From positions 62,001-126,000 of the forward strand of contig LVCE01000005.1 in NCBI GenBank assembly GCA_002095075.2: a stretch of 64,000 nt of DNA, in the 5' to 3' direction. The position numbers were made by a program, and so were the translations under genes. Below, in pieces: positions 51,599-62,674 of the stretch; positions within the stretch are counted from its first letter, which is position 1; every line of letters begins with the position of its first letter. The notes beneath the pieces are model-generated. The model was not told the DNA's origin. It saw nothing but the letters and a program-made list of their open reading frames with translations, and did not search any database. This stretch comes from Francisella endosymbiont of Ornithodoros moubata (lineage in GTDB: Bacteria; Pseudomonadota; Gammaproteobacteria; Francisellales; Francisellaceae).

Positions 51599-52165
51599 AT
51601 GTATGTTAATATTTGCTTTTTTGATTTTTTTAAAAATAGCTATGCATGGTTATTTGTACTAGCTAGTTTAGTTATAAATGTATTTATCTATGGCAAGTAT
51701 GGAATATCAACATCACTGATTTACTTATCTACACAAATACTAACTGCTATTTTGGCAGCTATTGTTTGGCTAAGAAATTCAACTTACATCAAAGCATCCA
51801 AGCAAAAGAAATTATTATTAGTTATTGCGTTAATTATTTTGGCTGTATGGGTTGGACTAATGTATAAATATGTAAACCCTTATATATTAGATTACGAGTT
51901 ACTGTTTGGTTTTGATTATTTATGCTATATGTTGGTTGTTATAGGTGGAATATTTCTTATTTTTAGATTAGCTATAGGAATTATTATTTTTCTGTAGTAT
52001 TTATTAGTTATGCTGTTTAATTATGCAAACTCTGCAATGGTTATTCAAAATGCGCCACAGTATTATAGAGATTTTATTCCATACTATTGGCTATCAGCAC
52101 TATTGCTATTTATTGAAGGAATAGTTATTGTCGCTTCGTATACTAACGCTAAAAGAAGTGTTTAA
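51599..52165 (+). pseudogene. Four- or five-helix membrane protein with in-frame amber stop
   Basis: 189 codons of hydrophobic sequence: YAWLFVLASLVINVFIYG, STQILTAILAAIVWL, LLLVIALIILAVWVGLMY and YLCYMLVVIGGIFLIFRLAI. A TAG at 51995-51997 interrupts it; the same frame continues with YLLVMLFNYANSAM, RDFIPYYWLSALLLFIEGIV and [10 protein letters not shown] to a TAA. The only lesion seen is that one codon. Family not recognised. It is divergent from DUF4124 copy B, and its 3' end overlaps the rsmJ remnant. Confidence 0.5.
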
Positions 52166-52888
52166 TATTTTTATAGACATAAATATCAAATCTATTAGTC
52201 TTGCCTTTAAGCTGAGAGCTTGGCTTTTTGTTACTGAGAAATTCGGCATTTATAAGTCTTTTAACTACAGCTTTTTTGGTTATTCGTCCCTTGTATAATG
52301 TTATCTAATAAATTGGAGTTAGATATCTCATCATTAAATGCAACTTGATGGAGTATTTGCATGCCTTGTTTGACTTTAGCTCTTTTTTTACGAGATGGAA
52401 ACATTGGATCGACATAGATACAATCAAATGATTTATAAGTTGTAAGTATATAATGATTACTATCTATGTTGATTAAGGTTATTTTAGTGACAATCTCTTT
52501 CAGATAATCTATTTGTTGAGCTCTTGCAAAGCATCTTTTAGCAGCAGATAGAGATATGGATCTTTTTCTAGAGTTATTAGCGTATGACCTCTAGCAGCTA
52601 ATGTAACAGTATCACTACCTAATTGTAGTATCAAGGATAGTAAGCTTAGCTTTAGAGCGACCTTCAACTACCTGTACAACACTACATTTCTTAGCTTTAG
52701 GGTTTATTCTATTTAAGATTTCACTATCATTGAAATCTATAAATAATTCTTTATTATCATAATGAAGTTTTAGATTATCATTTTCGAGATATAAGTATTT
52801 ATGTTGCTGGCAAAGCTTATACTCTAGTGTACCTTCTATAAGCTTATCAAGATGATTTTTTAATCTAAGTTAGAAATATTTATCTGCA
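52149..52888 (-). pseudogene. rsmJ: 16S rRNA m2G1516 methyltransferase, decayed
   Basis: Minus-strand fragments match RsmJ (YhiQ). MQINISNLD starts at 52888, one base before the xerC stop. [20 protein letters not shown] corresponds to the SAM-binding motif, [20 protein letters not shown] to the catalytic DPMFP-K-A-VK region, and [20 protein letters not shown] with [11 protein letters not shown] to the C-terminus. There are at least six frame changes and stops. Loss of this non-essential rRNA mark is tolerated in E. coli. Confidence 0.7.
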
Positions 52889-53767
52889 TTACTTTTTCTT
52901 TGCTCGAGGATGTGCTTTATCAAAAACACTTGCTAATTGTTGAAAGTTTAAATGAGTATATATCTGTGTACTAGAAATATCAGCATGACCTAATAAATCT
53001 TTTACAGCTAGCAGATCTTTAGATGAGTCAAGTACATGACTAGCAAAAGAATGACGTAGCATATGTGGGTGAATATGGCGGCTAGCATATTTTTCGGCAA
53101 ATATTTCAAGGCGCTTTTGGATTGATCTATTTGTCAAATGTTTACCATCACGAGAAATAAATAGATAATCACAGCTTGGTTTAAGGGTATCTCTGATTTT
53201 GAGCCATCTATCGAGGTTACTTAGGGTTTTAGAACCAAAGTATGCAATACGCTGTTTGTTGCCTTTGCCTATAACACGGATACTTTTTTGTGAGATACTG
53301 ATATCTTTTAGGTTAATTGATGATAATTCACTAAGTCTAATGCCACAGCTGTACAACAGATCAAAACAGGCAATATCACGAGCTTCAATATCATTGTTTG
53401 GATTTATATTTAGTAGATATGCCAGTTCATCTGTATTGACTGCTTTGGGTAGTCTCTTACTACTTTTAGGTGCTTTGATACCACTAGCTGGATTTTGTGA
53501 TATTATTTCGCTATTTATTAGAAAATTAAAAAAGCTTCTCACCGAACTAATTTTACGCTGAAGTGTTTTAGGAGAATTACCTTGAGCGTGGAGCTTCTTT
53601 ATCCATATCAATATATCATTATGAGTTAAGCTAGTAATATTTTTATCATTAAGAGATTGATTTAGTTGTAATAAATCTCTTTGGTAGTTATTGATAGTTT
53701 CTTGAGAGTAGTTTTTGAGATAAAGTAAATTATCAAGAAAATTACTGATATACTCTAGATTAATCAT
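52889..53767 (-). CDS. xerC: Site-specific tyrosine recombinase XerC
   Basis: 292-residue partner of XerD at dif. The catalytic residues are Arg144, Lys168, His235, Arg238, His261 and Tyr270. The ending DKAHPRAKKK is typical of XerC. It sits between the pseudogene of a permease and that of rsmJ and remains intact, as expected if chromosome dimer resolution is essential for fitness. Together with xerD at 11.6 kb it forms a complete Xer pair in the window, not a mobile-element integrase. Confidence 0.93.
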   Translation of the reverse strand: MINLEYISNFLDNLLYLKNYSQETINNYQRDLLQLNQSLNDKNITSLTHNDILIWIKKLHAQGNSPKTLQRKISSVRSFFNFLINSEIISQNPASGIKAPKSSKRLPKAVNTDELAYLLNINPNNDIEARDIACFDLLYSCGIRLSELSSINLKDISISQKSIRVIGKGNKQRIAYFGSKTLSNLDRWLKIRDTLKPSCDYLFISRDGKHLTNRSIQKRLEIFAEKYASRHIHPHMLRHSFASHVLDSSKDLLAVKDLLGHADISSTQIYTHLNFQQLASVFDKAHPRAKKK

Positions 53768-53776
53768 ACTTAGGTT

Positions 53777-54993
53777 TTAAGCAACAACACATAATATAAC
53801 TATTACACCAGAAACTAGTGAAATTAGCCATAGACTTTTATAAGTTGATATCTTGTAATTGAAATTATCACTGAGGCTATTTATCTTAAATGCCATAAGC
53901 GTTGGCATAATCATTAACAAAACAGAGATTGATAAACCAACACAAGTCATTGCATGAATAAAGATGTCTGGATCCATTTGGTTTATTATTAATGGTATAG
54001 CAAAGGTTAGTACTGCTGCTATTGAGTAACCTATAGCTTTTTTAGTTTTATATAATTTATAAGTATCTAAATTAAAATGAAATAGAGATAAGTTTACGCT
54101 TAAGAATGATGTTATAATCGCAACATAAGCAAAAATATGTAATACAGCATCTGTTGTTGGAGTTCTTACTTTACTACCTAGTATTTTTAGAATATCGCCG
54201 ATATTAGCCTTATCTACTGGGGTATGATTGAAAATTGAATCCATAAAGCTTACTGGGCCGTGTAGGGGTAATACACCTAAAATAGTTACGACCCATACTA
54301 AATATAGGATTAATGGGATAATACTACCTATTATAACAATACGCTTCATATCTTTAGCATTTTTACTAAGATAGTCAGACAATGCCGGTACGATAATATG
54401 TGAAGTAAAAGATGTTGTAAAAACAGGAATAGCTATTACTAGTGATATTCCAAGGTCAACAGGAGCTACAAAAAGGTTAGGAACATCAATATATCTGTTA
54501 AAAACTACACACAAAATTACTAAAACTAAGATCTTAAGGATTATAAAAAATCTATTAGCATAGTCAATAAACCTAGTCCCTAAGACCACGATACTACCAA
54601 AGATAATTACAAAGATTAAAGATGATAGTTTTTCATCAAGACTTGGTAATGATGTTGATAATGAAGATGCCGCCGCAGAGATATATGCAGTACTTATGAA
54701 ATACATTAATATCAAAAAAGCAATACTTGCAACAACTCCACCTGGTTTACCAAGATATTTTTCTGCTATGGTTTTGAAGCTACTGCGATAAGGCATCGAG
54801 CATGAGATATCTGATATAACTACCGCTGTGTAGGTCATATGCTCCAAACTATGAATATGAGGAGTGAACCTATTACAAAACCAAGCTTAGCGGTAATTAT
54901 TGGTAAAGCTAATATACCGCCGCCAATCATGGTGCCGACAGTAATCATTATAGATCCTAAAATTTTAATTAAACTATTTTGTGAATGATGCAT
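53777..54993 (-). pseudogene. HAAAP-family aromatic amino acid permease, one-base frameshift
   Basis: A second HAAAP permease (see 46.3 kb) split by one lesion. The start MHHSQNSLIKILGSIMITVG and TMIGGGILALPIITAKLGFV holds the family fingerprint and ends at a TGA near 54843. The frame then shifts to MTYTAVVISDISCSMPYRSS, continuing for 356 codons to the end. The junction reads AGCATATGACC where AGCATTATGACC would keep the frame, so one T was probably lost. The remaining 11-helix sequence is undamaged, which suggests recent inactivation. Confidence 0.75.
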
Positions 54994-55009
54994 AGGCTAT
55001 TTACCTTAC

Positions 55010-55459
55010 TTAATGTGTGGATTGTTGTAATTGCTTAGTTTTCTTTTGTAGGTATATTGCATCAAAGTTGATTGGAGGAAGATTAAGAGGTAAGAAACCT
55101 CCTTTGATTATTGAGGAGTCAATTATTCTTTTGGTATAAGGAAAAAGAGTATTTGCACAATATGTATTAAGTACAGAATCAATTTGTTCTGCTGTCATGC
55201 CTGTAATTGTAAATATTCCAGATTGAGTAACTTCAGCTATATAAGCATTAGTATCATTGTTTTTCGTAGTTACAGTAATAGTTAAATGTAGTTCGAAATT
55301 TTCATCATTTATTTTTGTGGTATTTATGTCAATGTTAAAATCAGAACCAGGATCCCACTGTTCTTTAAAACAAACAGGAGAGTTAATAGTCTCAAAAGAA
55401 ACATCTTTTGTATATACTTTCTGGATTAAGAAAGATGGTTGGATTTCATTATTTTGCAT
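55010..55459 (-). CDS. secB: Protein-export chaperone SecB
   Basis: 149-residue SecB, a tetrameric chaperone that keeps preproteins unfolded and hands them to SecA. QPSFLIQKVYTKDVSFE, the ELHLTITVTTKN strand, GIFTI and the C-terminal LNTYCANTLFPYTKRIID and GGFLPLNLPPINFDAIYLQ are family hallmarks. The end is intact (KTKQLQQSTH). It lies between two decayed genes and appears to have its own short upstream region. Confidence 0.95.
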   Translation of the reverse strand: MQNNEIQPSFLIQKVYTKDVSFETINSPVCFKEQWDPGSDFNIDINTTKINDENFELHLTITVTTKNNDTNAYIAEVTQSGIFTITGMTAEQIDSVLNTYCANTLFPYTKRIIDSSIIKGGFLPLNLPPINFDAIYLQKKTKQLQQSTH

Positions 55460-55536
55460 GATTTTTCCTAAGACTTTTATAAAGTTTTATAGTTTTGGAA
55501 AATTATAGCAAATTGAAAAAGATTTATATAACTAAA

Positions 55537-58067
55537 TTAGCGCTTTTTTAGCTCAAAGAGAATATTTAGTGCTTCTAAAGGTGTTATTGTGTTGATATCG
55601 ATTGCATCAAGTTTTTGTTGTAAAAGATTTTTTTGAGTTGTTGGTTCTAACTCAAGTTGGGGTTGGATTTGGGTTGGTTCTGTTAGCAGCTGTTTTTTTC
55701 GAGATTATATAAATTCTGCTTTGCTGACTCTAGAACATCTTGAGATATTCCAGCAAGTTTAGCTACTTGGATGCCATAAGATTTTTTAGCCGCTCCTGCA
55801 ATAGCTTTGTGCATAAAGTAGATATTATCCTTATATTCTTTTGCTTCAAAGTGAATATTGCATACATTTGGATATTGTTTGGCTAATTCTGTGAGCTCAA
55901 AATAATGTGTTGCAAACAAAGTAAATGCACCTATTTTGGCAAATTTCTCTGCACATGCCTTAGCTAAAGCCAGCCCATCAAAAGTGCTTGTGCCACGACC
56001 TATCCATCCATTATTACTAGCGATTTAGCACTAGCATTATTGAGGATATAGGCTGTTTCAGTCATTTCAACCATAAAAGTTGATCTGCCGCTAGAGATAT
56101 CATCAGATGCACCAATCCTTGTGTAGATAGTATCAATGTCACAAATATCTGCGTAACTTGCCGGTACAAATGAGCCGATGTAAGCTAAGAATATTAGTTG
56201 TGCAACCTGACGTATATATGTCGACTTACCCCACATATTTGGACCGGTGATTATTTGTAGGGAATTGGTATCTTTACTTAGTCATGTATCATTAGGGATA
56301 AATGGTTCATCAATATTCTGTTCAATAGCTAGGTGACGAACTTGTTTAAGTTCTAATTTTGCTAAGTTATTAAACTTAGGCTGACTAAGTTTAAGCTTAA
56401 TAGCTCTTTCAGCAAAATTTGCTAAGACATCTATTTCTGCAATACTTGCAGCAGTTTCTTAGATTTGCTTATAATATTCTAGAACTTTCTTTAATAGTGT
56501 ATCATAGATTAATTTTTCACGGGCTATGGCTTTCTCTTTTGATGAAAGGACTTTATCTTCAAAGTTTCTTAACTCTTCAGTGATATAGCGTTCACTAGCT
56601 TTTAGAGTTTGGCGTCTGACATACTCAGTTGGGATTTTATCAGCATGCTGTTTCGATAATTCTATAGTAGCCATGGACACGGTTGTAACCAACTTTAAGT
56701 GTGCTTATACCAGTTTTTTGTTTTTGTAACTCTTCAAATTTAACTAGAAAATCATAAGAGTTATCTTTTATGCTTTTTAGTTCGTCTAGTTCTTTATCAA
56801 AACCATCTTTAATGACGCCACCATCACGAATATTTGCTGGGGATTTTCAACGATAGCTTTTTCTAAAAGTGCGACAAGTTCATCAAGCTGGTGGATACGT
56901 CTATTGATATTCTCAATCTCTTGAATATTTTTGTCACTAAGGAGTTTTTTGAGTGTTGGTAATTGCTCAAGAGAGTCGCGTAGTGCGACAAGATCTTTAG
57001 GCTTTACAGTTCCAAGTGCAACTCGTGAGATTATTCTTTCAATATCACTGATATAGTTAAGTACATCTTAAATTTTTGAAAAATACTGATTTTCACTTAA
57101 GCTATTTATAACATTATGGCGAGTAGATAAAATATTTAAATTCCTTGTTGGATTCCTGAAATACCTTTTTAGTAAACGACTACCAAGACTAGTCTTACAT
57201 TTGCTAATTATGCTGAGCAAACTACTTTTTGAGTTATTATCTAACTCAAGATTTATACGACTGTTTATATCGATGTTAAGGATATCTTGTTCTTGTTCAT
57301 AGCTGATATCAGTGATATGCCTAGGAGTATCCTTGAGAATATTTGCAAGATAGCTAAGTATTGAGCCAATAGTTGTTAGCTGTTCACTTTTATAAAGATT
57401 GAGAATATTATTAGCAATATTGGTATCAAAAGAGTTTTTAATATATTTTTTTGCATCAAAATTACTATAGTACCATTCTTCTAAAGCTTTAATTGGTCTA
57501 TTAAAAGGATTTTCTTGAGCAAGTTCACGAGAGTGAGTAATAATTTCTTGAGGTGATAGTTTCAGAACAGCATTTTTTAGTTCATTTAGACTAGTTAGTG
57601 TTTTAACTAGATAAATTTTTCCTTGAGTATAGTTAGTGTATGTTAAATTGTATTTATTTTTTTGACAAAAATACTCACAAGAATACTATCTTGATTACTA
57701 TCTAAAAAAGCTTCTTCAGAAACTGTTGCTGGAGTTATAATGCGTGTGACTTGCCTCTCAACTGGGCCTTTTGAAGTATTTGGATCACCAGTTTGCTCAC
57801 AGATAGCGATCGATAGACCTTTTTTGACAATTTTTGCAATATAAGCTTCAGCGGCATGGTATGGTACTCCAGCCATTGGAATTGATTCACTATTTGACTT
57901 ACCACGAGCAGTCAGAGTAATATCTAAAAACTCTGCAGCTTTTTTAGCATCATCAAAAAAAGCTCATAAAAATCACCCATACGGTAAAATAATAATATAT
58001 CTTGATATTGTGATTTAATTTTTAAATATTGCTGTATCATCGGGGTGTGATTAGAAGTATCTTGCAT
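55537..58067 (-). pseudogene. mutS: DNA mismatch-repair ATPase MutS, decayed
   Basis: The whole gene can be traced at full length (about 840 codons), but it is broken at ten or so places. The start [20 protein letters not shown] and the mismatch-binding [11 protein letters not shown] (the Phe-x-Glu wedge) are readable; the frame breaks right after FYELF where a T run has 7 in place of 8. Further pieces include [20 protein letters not shown] and [20 protein letters not shown], and the end ITPLEALNILFELKKR. The Walker A GPNMGGKST reads GPNMWGKST. Mismatch repair through MutS must be absent. Confidence 0.93.
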
Positions 58068-58236
58068 AATAGCTAAATTGTAGAATCTTATTTGATAGCA
58101 ATTGATTATATATAAATGTTTAGCATAACAAACTTTTAAAATCAGTCGTTGTTACTTTTTTATTTTGCTAAAATACTTTAAAATACCAATGTGGCGATTT
58201 TTTATGAAGTGATTTGCATTTGAAAGGAGAAAATAA

Positions 58237-59184
58237 ATGAATTATTTAGACTTTGAGTCAAAAATAAAAGAAATTGAAGATAAAATCACATCTTTATCAC
58301 ATGTATTTGAAGATGAAAAAACAGAAGTCGAAATTAAAAAGCTAAGTAAGAAAAGACTGGAGCTGATGGGATCTACTTACTCTAAGCTTACAGATTGGCA
58401 AGTAGTACAATTATCACGCCATCCTAATAGACCATATTTTAAAGATTTATTACCGTTAATTTTTACTGATTTCCAAGAATTGCATGGTGATAGAACTTTC
58501 GGTGATGACTTAGCTGTTATCGGTGGTTTGGCAAAATTAAACAATAAGCCAGTTATGGTTATTGGTCAGGAAAAAGGTCGTGATACCAAGAGTAAAATAA
58601 AACACAATTTTGGTATGATGCATCCAGAAGGGTATCGTAAGGCTTTAAGACTTATGAAACTAGCAGAGAAGTTTAATATGCCAGTTGTGACTTTTATTGA
58701 TACTCCAGGTGCTTACCCTGGCATCAAAGCAGAAGAGCGTGGTCAAAGTGAAGCTATTGCAAGAAACCTATTAGAGATGAGCGCTCTAAAAGTTCCTGTT
58801 GTATGTATCGTAATTGGTGAAGGCTGTTCTGGTGGAGCTTTAGGTATAGGTGTTGGTGATAGATTACTTATGCTGCAGTATAGCTATTTTGCAACTATTT
58901 CACCTGAAGGATGTGCTTCAATTCTGCATAAAACAGCTGAGAAAGCATCTGAGATTACACAAATGATGAATATCACCTCAGGGCGTCTTAAAGAATTAAA
59001 AATAGTTGATGAAGTAATTCCTGAGCCACTAGGTGGAGCTCACCGTGATTATGAAACTACTGCTACTAATATTAGAAAAGCTATAACTGCAGAGATAAAA
59101 ATACTTTCTGACATGACAGTAGAACAAAGAAATGCTAAAAGATATGATAAATTAATGTCTTTTGGAAGGTTCAAGGAAGCATAG
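58237..59184 (+). CDS. accA: Acetyl-CoA carboxylase carboxyltransferase subunit alpha
   Basis: 315-residue alpha subunit that with AccD transfers the carboxyl group from biotin to acetyl-CoA, giving malonyl-CoA for fatty acid synthesis. The N-terminal coiled helix ([14 protein letters not shown]), [32 protein letters not shown] and [20 protein letters not shown] are diagnostic. An AAAGGAG lies 9 bases before the ATG. It is followed by frameshifted pseudopilin genes. Confidence 0.97.
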   Translation: MNYLDFESKIKEIEDKITSLSHVFEDEKTEVEIKKLSKKRLELMGSTYSKLTDWQVVQLSRHPNRPYFKDLLPLIFTDFQELHGDRTFGDDLAVIGGLAKLNNKPVMVIGQEKGRDTKSKIKHNFGMMHPEGYRKALRLMKLAEKFNMPVVTFIDTPGAYPGIKAEERGQSEAIARNLLEMSALKVPVVCIVIGEGCSGGALGIGVGDRLLMLQYSYFATISPEGCASILHKTAEKASEITQMMNITSGRLKELKIVDEVIPEPLGGAHRDYETTATNIRKAITAEIKILSDMTVEQRNAKRYDKLMSFGRFKEA

Positions 59185-59213
59185 TTTATAAATACTAAAT
59201 CAAAAATGTTTCA

Positions 59214-59715
59214 ATGCTCTTACAAAAGATAAAACCACAGGCAGGCTTTGGTATAGTAGAGTCAATGCTTGCCGCTTTGATTTTATTGTTTGTGTTATCC
59301 TCAGGTTTTCTGCTGCTAAATAGTGTCTTAGTCAACATAATTCTTGAGAACAAAAAAATGAGATAGCAACTCTTCTTGATGAGAGAGTAAGTGTTTATCG
59401 TCTAACTGGAGTTTTTGATGATACTAAAACCAAAGATGGTATAGAATTTATCAAAACAGCTGTGTTAGAGAAACAAAATGATGCTAAGCTTGAAGAAAAG
59501 CCAAAGGCTGTGAAAGATTCAAAGCGTTTAGTGTTGCTGACATCAGAAAGATGGTCGAAAAAGCAGATAAAAAATCCAAAAAAGCTACTGATAATAATGT
59601 TAATATAGTATACAAAATAGTCAATATTGTTACTATTGATGACCAGCTTAGTGTTGCAGATCGCGTTAAGGTTATTGAGCGTGAGGTAAAGCAAAATGAT
59701 AGCCAAGAGCAATAA
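59214..59715 (+). pseudogene. PilV-like type IV pseudopilin, two frameshifts
   Basis: Begins MLLQKIKPQAGFGIVESMLA, a class III signal with cleavage between Gly and Phe and the Glu at +5, followed by the hydrophobic stalk AALILLFVLSSGFLLLNSVL. Two single-base losses break it: an A run of 7 (expected 8) after NIILENK near 59352, and GATTCAAAG for GATTTCAAAG near 59517. Rejoined, the protein ends VIEREVKQNDSQEQ, about 166 residues. The gene overlaps the next by 20 bases, so they were an operon. Confidence 0.65.
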
Positions 59716-60708
59716 TAAAAACGCTGGCTTTACACTGCCAGAGCTAATGGTTTCAATGGTTATAGCAGCTATAGTTATGGTAATGGCTATTGGTATTTAT
59801 ATTGATATGAATAAGCAGTATATCAAATTAAGTGACAAACATAAGATAAATACCAATCAGCTTTTGATTAAGCAAATTTTCTATAATGCTATCAGTCATG
59901 TAGGATTTACTACTAAATATGGTGATATCTATCAACAGCTTGTGAATAACTCAGGGGATAACTTTGGAGATATCTTTGGGAAAATGGGGATAATAACCAT
60001 TGGAAAAGCTCCAATTCAAGAGTTAGAAGGTCTGCCAAAGGGATTAAGTCTTTCAGTTGAAGCTTGTAAAGAGCGGATGTTACACGATGAAGATCTTATA
60101 AGTATGAATATAAAAGAAAGTATTCACTGTGTACAACCAGGTACAGATTTTCTGATGATTCAAAGAAGTATCTTAGACTCAACTTTAAAAACTAACTCAT
60201 CAAATAATATTTTTAAAATAAATGAGTTTCAAAAAGATACGCTACCGGAGAAAGATCTTAAAGCTAATGATTATCTAGTTTTGTGTAATGTTTTTGAGTG
60301 TGAGCTAGTTAAAGTTAGTGCTGTTACACTAGATTTTATCTCGACTACTAGACTAGTTGAAGATAAGTTTAAGATTGGTGACTATGTTGGTAAGTATATT
60401 CTAGAAGTTTTCTTTGTAGCAGATAGTGGTAAAAAGATAAAAGTGGTCAAGAAATTTACTCTTTATATGAGTATGTGAAACAAAACTCCGATGACTCGGT
60501 AATATATGAGTTAATAGATAATGTCAGTGATTTGAAGATCGAATATGTTTTAAATTCTGATATCCATCAAGGAAGTGCAAAGCTAAAGTGGCAATCACTA
60601 CAAAAACAACCAATAAAAGTAAAAAGTGCAACAATTGCGGCACTTAAGGTTTCTTTTAAAGTATCAGGTCAACCAACTAGTAAAATATTCTTATTAGATC
60701 AAGTTTAG
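59696..60708 (+). pseudogene. PilW-like type IV pseudopilin, frameshifted
   Basis: Prepilin-type N-terminus NKNAGFTLPELMVSMVIAAI with Gly-Phe cleavage site and Glu at +5, then a long periplasmic part. The first frame runs 260 codons and ends FTLYMSM at 60478. The conserved PilW tail (VIYELIDNVSDLKIEYVLNS) continues in another frame from 60475 to 60708. PilW-like proteins are minor pilins that prime pilus assembly. One frameshift near 60470 is the only lesion I see. A truncated protein of 260 residues could still be made. Confidence 0.65.
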
Positions 60709-60716
60709 GGGCTTAT

Positions 60717-62674
60717 ATGTATAAAAGACTAAAAGCGAAAGTTTCTGGTTTGGCATTGTTAATGGCTTTGGTATTTTCTTTTGTGATTATGGTGATGCTT
60801 ACAAGTCTTTTATATACGTTTAAGATGGGGCTTTTGACTACTAAAAGTATCATTAAAAATAATAATGAGAAAGTCTTAGGTGAAACCTATATATCTATAA
60901 GTTAAAGATGATATAAATTTCACAAAATCATCGGAGTTTGAAATAGGCGATAGTAAGTTTCAAATTATAGTTAATAAGGATAATATATCACCGTTTTTCC
61001 CTAATAACACAAATGCAGAACTTTTTCAGTCTCAGCAATATGATAGTTATGATGTAATATATAAAGCTTTTAGCTTAGGTACACATGTTGATCTTACTGA
61101 AAGGATTATCTATAATTCGTTAGCGGCAAATAGCTACCAAAGTTTTGATGACGATTTTATCACGATTAATGTGCCGATGATAAATCTTGACGCTATGACT
61201 GATTACCAAGAGAGAATTTATCGCTTAAAAAGTGATGGTACTATTGATGATGCGCCAAAAGGACTTATTGGCTTTATACAAAAACAGAATAGGCAGTTAA
61301 ATATTTTTACAAAAAATGCAAAAATTGGTGTGCCAATTCTAGATAAAATAGCAACAGACTATAAAGTTAAGGTAGGCTGGAACCTTGAGAAGGGTAAGTG
61401 GAGATTATATTTACTGCTATATGATACAGATAAATTATTTACTACAGATATACTTTTAGATGACCTTATTAATGAAGAGGTCAAAGGTTTAGCAGCTGAT
61501 AATGAAGCTTTGGGTAATCAAATTGGTAAGTGGCAAGCTGTAACTAGTGGTGGTGGCAGAGATATGAGTTCATCAGGAGAACAGTTTATCAAAGATGGTA
61601 TTATTGATGTAGTTTGGTATTTTGAGAAAAATAATGCACCTCCTGAGCTGTTAATTGTTAGAAGTGGTGGACAAAACCAAAGTGGTAGTAATACCAAGGA
61701 TAATACTACTAAAAGAAAAAAATAACTAGGCAACAGTTAGAAGTCTACTATTCAGAGTATTCATCTACCAATAAAAAGTATGTTGTCAAATTGGCTGATA
61801 AACTTGACTTCAAAGAAGAGTTAAATGAGGATACAGTTAAGTTACTAGTGCCAGATATGGCAAGTAATCTTGAGGCTAATATGGTGCTGATATTTCATCC
61901 TAATGATCAAAGTAAAACACTGATGAGTATTAGTGATTTTAATTATAACGGTAATCATCGCGTTGGTAAGAGTCTAGATACATATATTGATGGAGAGAGC
62001 TTTGGTAAACCAATAATAGTGTCCAAATCTAATGATTCGATGTATATAATTACATTTGAGCCTAATAAATTACATCGTTATGAATATAAAAAAGGTTATG
62101 GTAGTTTTATAAGTTTGGAATGCGGCTCAAATGGTCTTGAAAAAGAGTTTGACTTGGATAATAAAAATAGTGATATGGTTGTTGTTAGCTTACCAGAATC
62201 AAAAAAAAGAAGCTGATAAAAAAGATGAAGGCATTCAGTTAGTTGTATCAAAGTTTGGCTATTTATTTGTATTTACACCAGATAAAGTTATGCAACTTGA
62301 TTACGACTTTGATATACTCCAAGAGATTGATTTAGAGGCATCTAGCCCACAAATTTTAGCTGATTTTGATGCGGTCAAAAACACAATTAATAAGATATAT
62401 ATTCAATCAGGGGCATTAGATCTTAAAGTACAGGAAATTAGAGATGAACTAGGTGATGAAGATCAGCCACAGGATAAGTCTGAAATTAATGATAAAGGTA
62501 AATCTTCTTCCCAAAATAAAACTAAATCAAAATCGATAGCTGAAAGAAAAAACAAGAGTTAAAAAAAAGAATAGCAAAGCTAAAGATGAAGAGGATAATA
62601 AACCAGCTGCTCCTGTATATTTAGATAGTAAGTACCTTTATCCTTTAGGAATAGTCAAGGAAATCAAATTATGA
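60717..62674 (+). pseudogene. PilX-like N-terminus on a large pilus-associated protein, decayed
   Basis: One former gene of about 650 codons. MYKRLKAKVSGLALLMALVF with a long hydrophobic stretch resembles PilX, but lacks the consensus Gly-Phe-x4-Glu. The rest is read in three frames: DDINFTKSSEFEIGDSKFQI to DNTTKRKK (to 61725), MADKLDFKEELNEDTVKLL to VVSLPESKK (61791-62216), KEADKKDEGIQLVVSKFGYL to AERKNKS (62131-62562) and KYLYPLGIVKEIKL. The later part (FIVSKSNDSMYIITFEPNKL, VMQLDYDFDILQEIDLEASS) has repeated beta-propeller-like strands. At least five lesions. Its stop overlaps the murQ ATG. Confidence 0.5.
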
